64,000 nucleotides of DNA. It comes from Pseudomonas frederiksbergensis (lineage in GTDB: Bacteria > Pseudomonadota > Gammaproteobacteria > Pseudomonadales > Pseudomonadaceae). The notes beneath the pieces were generated by a model. It searched no databases and was not told the DNA's origin. It saw only the letters and a list, made by a program, of their open reading frames with translations. The position numbers and the translations under genes are program-made. Location of the stretch: the NCBI RefSeq assembly GCF_017114915.1, contig NZ_JAAUOE010000016.1, positions 1-64,000 on the forward strand. The letters are read 5' to 3'. This document shows, piece by piece, positions 62,701-64,000 of this stretch; position 1 is the first letter of the stretch; every line of letters begins with the position of its first letter.

Positions 62701-64000
62701 GTGCGAATCAGCTGGCTGACATTTTTCGCCTCGTCCCAGGTTTTGAAGCGTGTGAGGGTATCGGCCAGCAACGGTGGTGGCGCGGCGTTTTCGACGTATA
62801 TCCTGCGCAGCGCATTGTCCGATGTCCCGCTTATGACGCGCAGGTTTTCCAGTTCCGGGGTGGTATAGCCGTCTACGCAATGGCCCAGGCGTCGCATCAA
62901 GGTCGGGCCTTCCCAGTCGTGCGGTTTTTCTCCTTCGTAAGTCCAGGCCCCTTGGCCGTTGTGACGCAGCTGCGGCGAATAGGCCTGCGGTCGGGAGGGA
63001 TGCTGAATGCGATGGCGGCCGCTGTCGCGATCGTATTTCACCTCGTAGTGTTTGCCGTCGAGGGGCAGAACGGTTTTGCCGGCATGTTGATGCAGGCCCA
63101 AAGCGTCGGGTTTCGAGGTGCTCGGCAGCGCCAGTTCCGCTTGCTCGTAAGGCTTGAGGTCAGGGTTCCACAAGCGGGTTTTGCCGTCGAACGACTGCAC
63201 CGGTTTCATGCCTTCGACCCAGGGCGAAAGCTTGAGACGAAATTGCGTGCCGATCGCGCTACCGGCACCGAATGCGGCGAGTTGAATCACATCGGTCACG
63301 ACGCCGAGCATGTGTTCTGCCATATCGGCCCAATGCTCTTGGGCGAGATCCACCACGCCTTCGACCACTTCGGTGGTCAGTTGATAGGCGGTATAGGCCA
63401 GCATCAGCTCACCCAGTCCCGGAACGAACGGCGTGAGTATCAGCAACGCCGCATTGAAGATGTCCGAAGCGATCTTCTTGAAATTCTCCCACCAGGCCCA
63501 GCGCGCATTGCTGTCCGCGTCGGCGGTAGATACCGCGATGACGCGGGCGTCATTGAGGATTTTGTTCAGCTGTTGCTGGTAGAGCCAGGTCCACAGTGGC
63601 TGTGTGATCGGCGGAGCGCTGAATTGCAGCCGCGGATTGTCCACCGGGGTTTCCCGCCATGACGGACGCGGATCTGTCGCCTCCTTTGGGTACCATTTGA
63701 CGTAGGTCAGGCGTTGTTCGAGCCCGGCGAAAAAATGACCGCGCTGTTCATGATCGACGAACTGGCTGAAGAACTGACGGTAGGTGATGCCGGTAGACGG
63801 CAGCGTGTGGTTTTCCCGCAACTGACGGCTCAGTTCCTTCATGAATTGGAGGGTGGAAGGGTATTCCTTGAGCGGGTGTTCGGGATCATGGGGCACGTAG
63901 GCAATCATTTTTTGTGAGCGCTGCGCTGAACCCGGATCCGGTCTGATGATCAGGATGCTTGTGAGGGTGAGATCCATCAGGCCCAGATCGCAGGCCAGCA
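59727..64000 (-). CDS. LRR protein with NEL-type E3 ubiquitin ligase domain, effector-like (5' end outside window)
   Basis: At least 1423 codons; the frame is open to the right edge, so the N-terminus is missing. Counting from the Met at 63977, the first 650 residues fit the dermonecrotic-toxin-like region common in Pseudomonas giant proteins and include hydrophobic stretches (IFNAALLILTPFVPGLGELM). Leucine-rich repeats follow at about 900-1037 (LLETLRLNDNQIRL, LETLRLDKNPLGL). The NEL domain takes the rest: its catalytic cysteine is Cys1182 in the GCEDASAQLFNNM stretch (CxD motif of IpaH/SspH ligases), with EVEVHLAYETGLAKRLELPW further on. Known relatives are type III effectors that ubiquitinate host proteins; how this one is secreted is not shown. 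Confidence 0.88.
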   Translation of the reverse strand, partial: LACDLGLMDLTLTSILIIRPDPGSAQRSQKMIAYVPHDPEHPLKEYPSTLQFMKELSRQLRENHTLPSTGITYRQFFSQFVDHEQRGHFFAGLEQRLTYVKWYPKEATDPRPSWRETPVDNPRLQFSAPPITQPLWTWLYQQQLNKILNDARVIAVSTADADSNARWAWWENFKKIASDIFNAALLILTPFVPGLGELMLAYTAYQLTTEVVEGVVDLAQEHWADMAEHMLGVVTDVIQLAAFGAGSAIGTQFRLKLSPWVEGMKPVQSFDGKTRLWNPDLKPYEQAELALPSTSKPDALGLHQHAGKTVLPLDGKHYEVKYDRDSGRHRIQHPSRPQAYSPQLRHNGQGAWTYEGEKPHDWEGPTLMRRLGHCVDGYTTPELENLRVISGTSDNALRRIYVENAAPPPLLADTLTRFKTWDEAKNVSQLIRTGQPLDPASYWFERMVPDMPGWPADKALKVFNGDMSGSFRKYGNPQAPDAQTLAISLSDMMAGKLPERLVNFLDDADMKALLGNEYPKGRRAQVLRDQLADAVETRTPDIFNYQYRLKDHNDDARVQLLQRQYPQLPSRVAETLLTRATPDEQHIMLEERRLPLRLKDQARESAFEISAARAAEGLHEPALLVPDTERLTLNTLKFHTDTLAGLRIDVRDGTYDGPLRCSVGSAEAATQRVLIRDEHGRYEVRDGTNNKLQEAGDLYDAILLALPADKRAALGYRAGQGEMFRQWVMAKTQAPAERRILLARPPIRPVVPPETELLLRGGWLSKGARTVEEKVQNLYPHFNDTEVAAFSRSLHRSGDPHLEIDRLERELKTLKQTLEQWRQRYLSSWDGDSPDTNLPRAYWEYQRKGGRFIADRLLECFERKSEVFGERCASLENGYALDLSKEFLSHDLERWWGEMPADLKPWLEQVTTLSLDGSRFNPASNGLLKDFHHIRQFSARSCGLAALPDSVGQMRLLETLRLNDNQIRLTPATVEQLRNLTRLETLRLDKNPLGLAPNVERMPRLKVLSLHDAGIDAWPAGLFAKPRPRGFFLDLWANPIKKIPQVPLGSDEARLIARTRVETRRFSSTALLTYDQYRSSAGLPKYQTYSTVAENLLEQWPIFNDSFGSDETAGIGTYQGEAWHAVASEPNSDGFFRVLQDLTRSADYRLGGETRNQLSDRVWRMIAAMDIDTQLREDLFLMSTDPEGCEDASAQLFNNMGIRVLASEARSFSTHRAEIERKLVTLAKGAARLGQVSEIARADIKAREGNPDEVEVHLAYETGLAKRLELPWQSEAMKFRPVAGVDDETITEAYDKIINQEAGDGLVNQMIEQPFWEQYLRETWPGELVANTRAHQAKDGLLIDLQAAQHDWIESAHLPPQQRDLRRHALSELARKLSIPEQEVFTEQKMSEETYSRWVEDIGDQEKELRRTLTREAMVRAGI

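Noticed and set aside
62082..63662. A 526-codon open frame on the plus strand inside the NEL gene
   Set aside because: It is the complement of an unbroken, domain-bearing frame and shows no signal, domain or ribosome binding site.

Overview
The window is about 60% GC and reads as chromosomal DNA of a fluorescent Pseudomonas (P. fluorescens group). The main reasons are a complete wsp chemosensory operon followed by prfB-lysS, the block ppc-adk-tsaB-rsmJ-mexL/mexJK in the relative order I recall around the P. aeruginosa PA3676-PA3708 segment, a gcd-oprB pair, and several families of pseudomonad REP palindromes in the gaps. I see no rRNA, tRNA, IS element, phage or CRISPR array.

Left part (1-12.7 kb): the end of a maltoporin-like sugar porin, a fused EIIA-HPr-EI sugar phosphotransferase and a small EIIB-like protein whose phosphoacceptor cysteine is replaced by alanine; a Tat-exported glucan protein (opgD) on the opposite strand; two very small genes; then the minus-strand set ydcS-ydcT-ydcU-ydcV-patD, which would import a polyamine-like compound and oxidise gamma-aminobutyraldehyde.

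Middle (12-42 kb): a TerB/DUF533 protein; wspA-F plus wspR, a surface-sensing pathway ending in a GGDEF diguanylate cyclase; prfB with its programmed +1 frameshift, and lysS; a TetR regulator, a lipoprotein, a QEGLA-type putative metallopeptidase, an alpha/beta-hydrolase lipoprotein and a small membrane protein; ppc, adk, tsaB; a DUF72 protein and a PEP mutase/isocitrate lyase family enzyme; a protein with two internal 45-residue repeats; rsmJ; and mexL divergent from mexJ-mexK.

Right part (42-64 kb): gcd and oprB for periplasmic glucose oxidation and sugar uptake; a BenE-family transporter divergent from a MocR-type regulator, with repeated ATTGAGTCGATTGAT-type sites between them; a VF530 protein and a six-helix membrane protein; a siderophore-interacting flavoprotein in one operon with a His-rich PadR regulator (YqjI/YqjH-like); a six-gene CS1/CFA-I-type (alternate chaperone-usher) fimbrial operon with two pilins and two tip/initiator proteins but one usher and one chaperone; and, entering from the right edge on the minus strand, a very large LRR protein with a NEL-type E3 ubiquitin ligase domain, the most unusual gene here.

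The accessory character is concentrated in the last 12 kb (fimbriae and NEL protein); most of the rest looks like core Pseudomonas chromosome.
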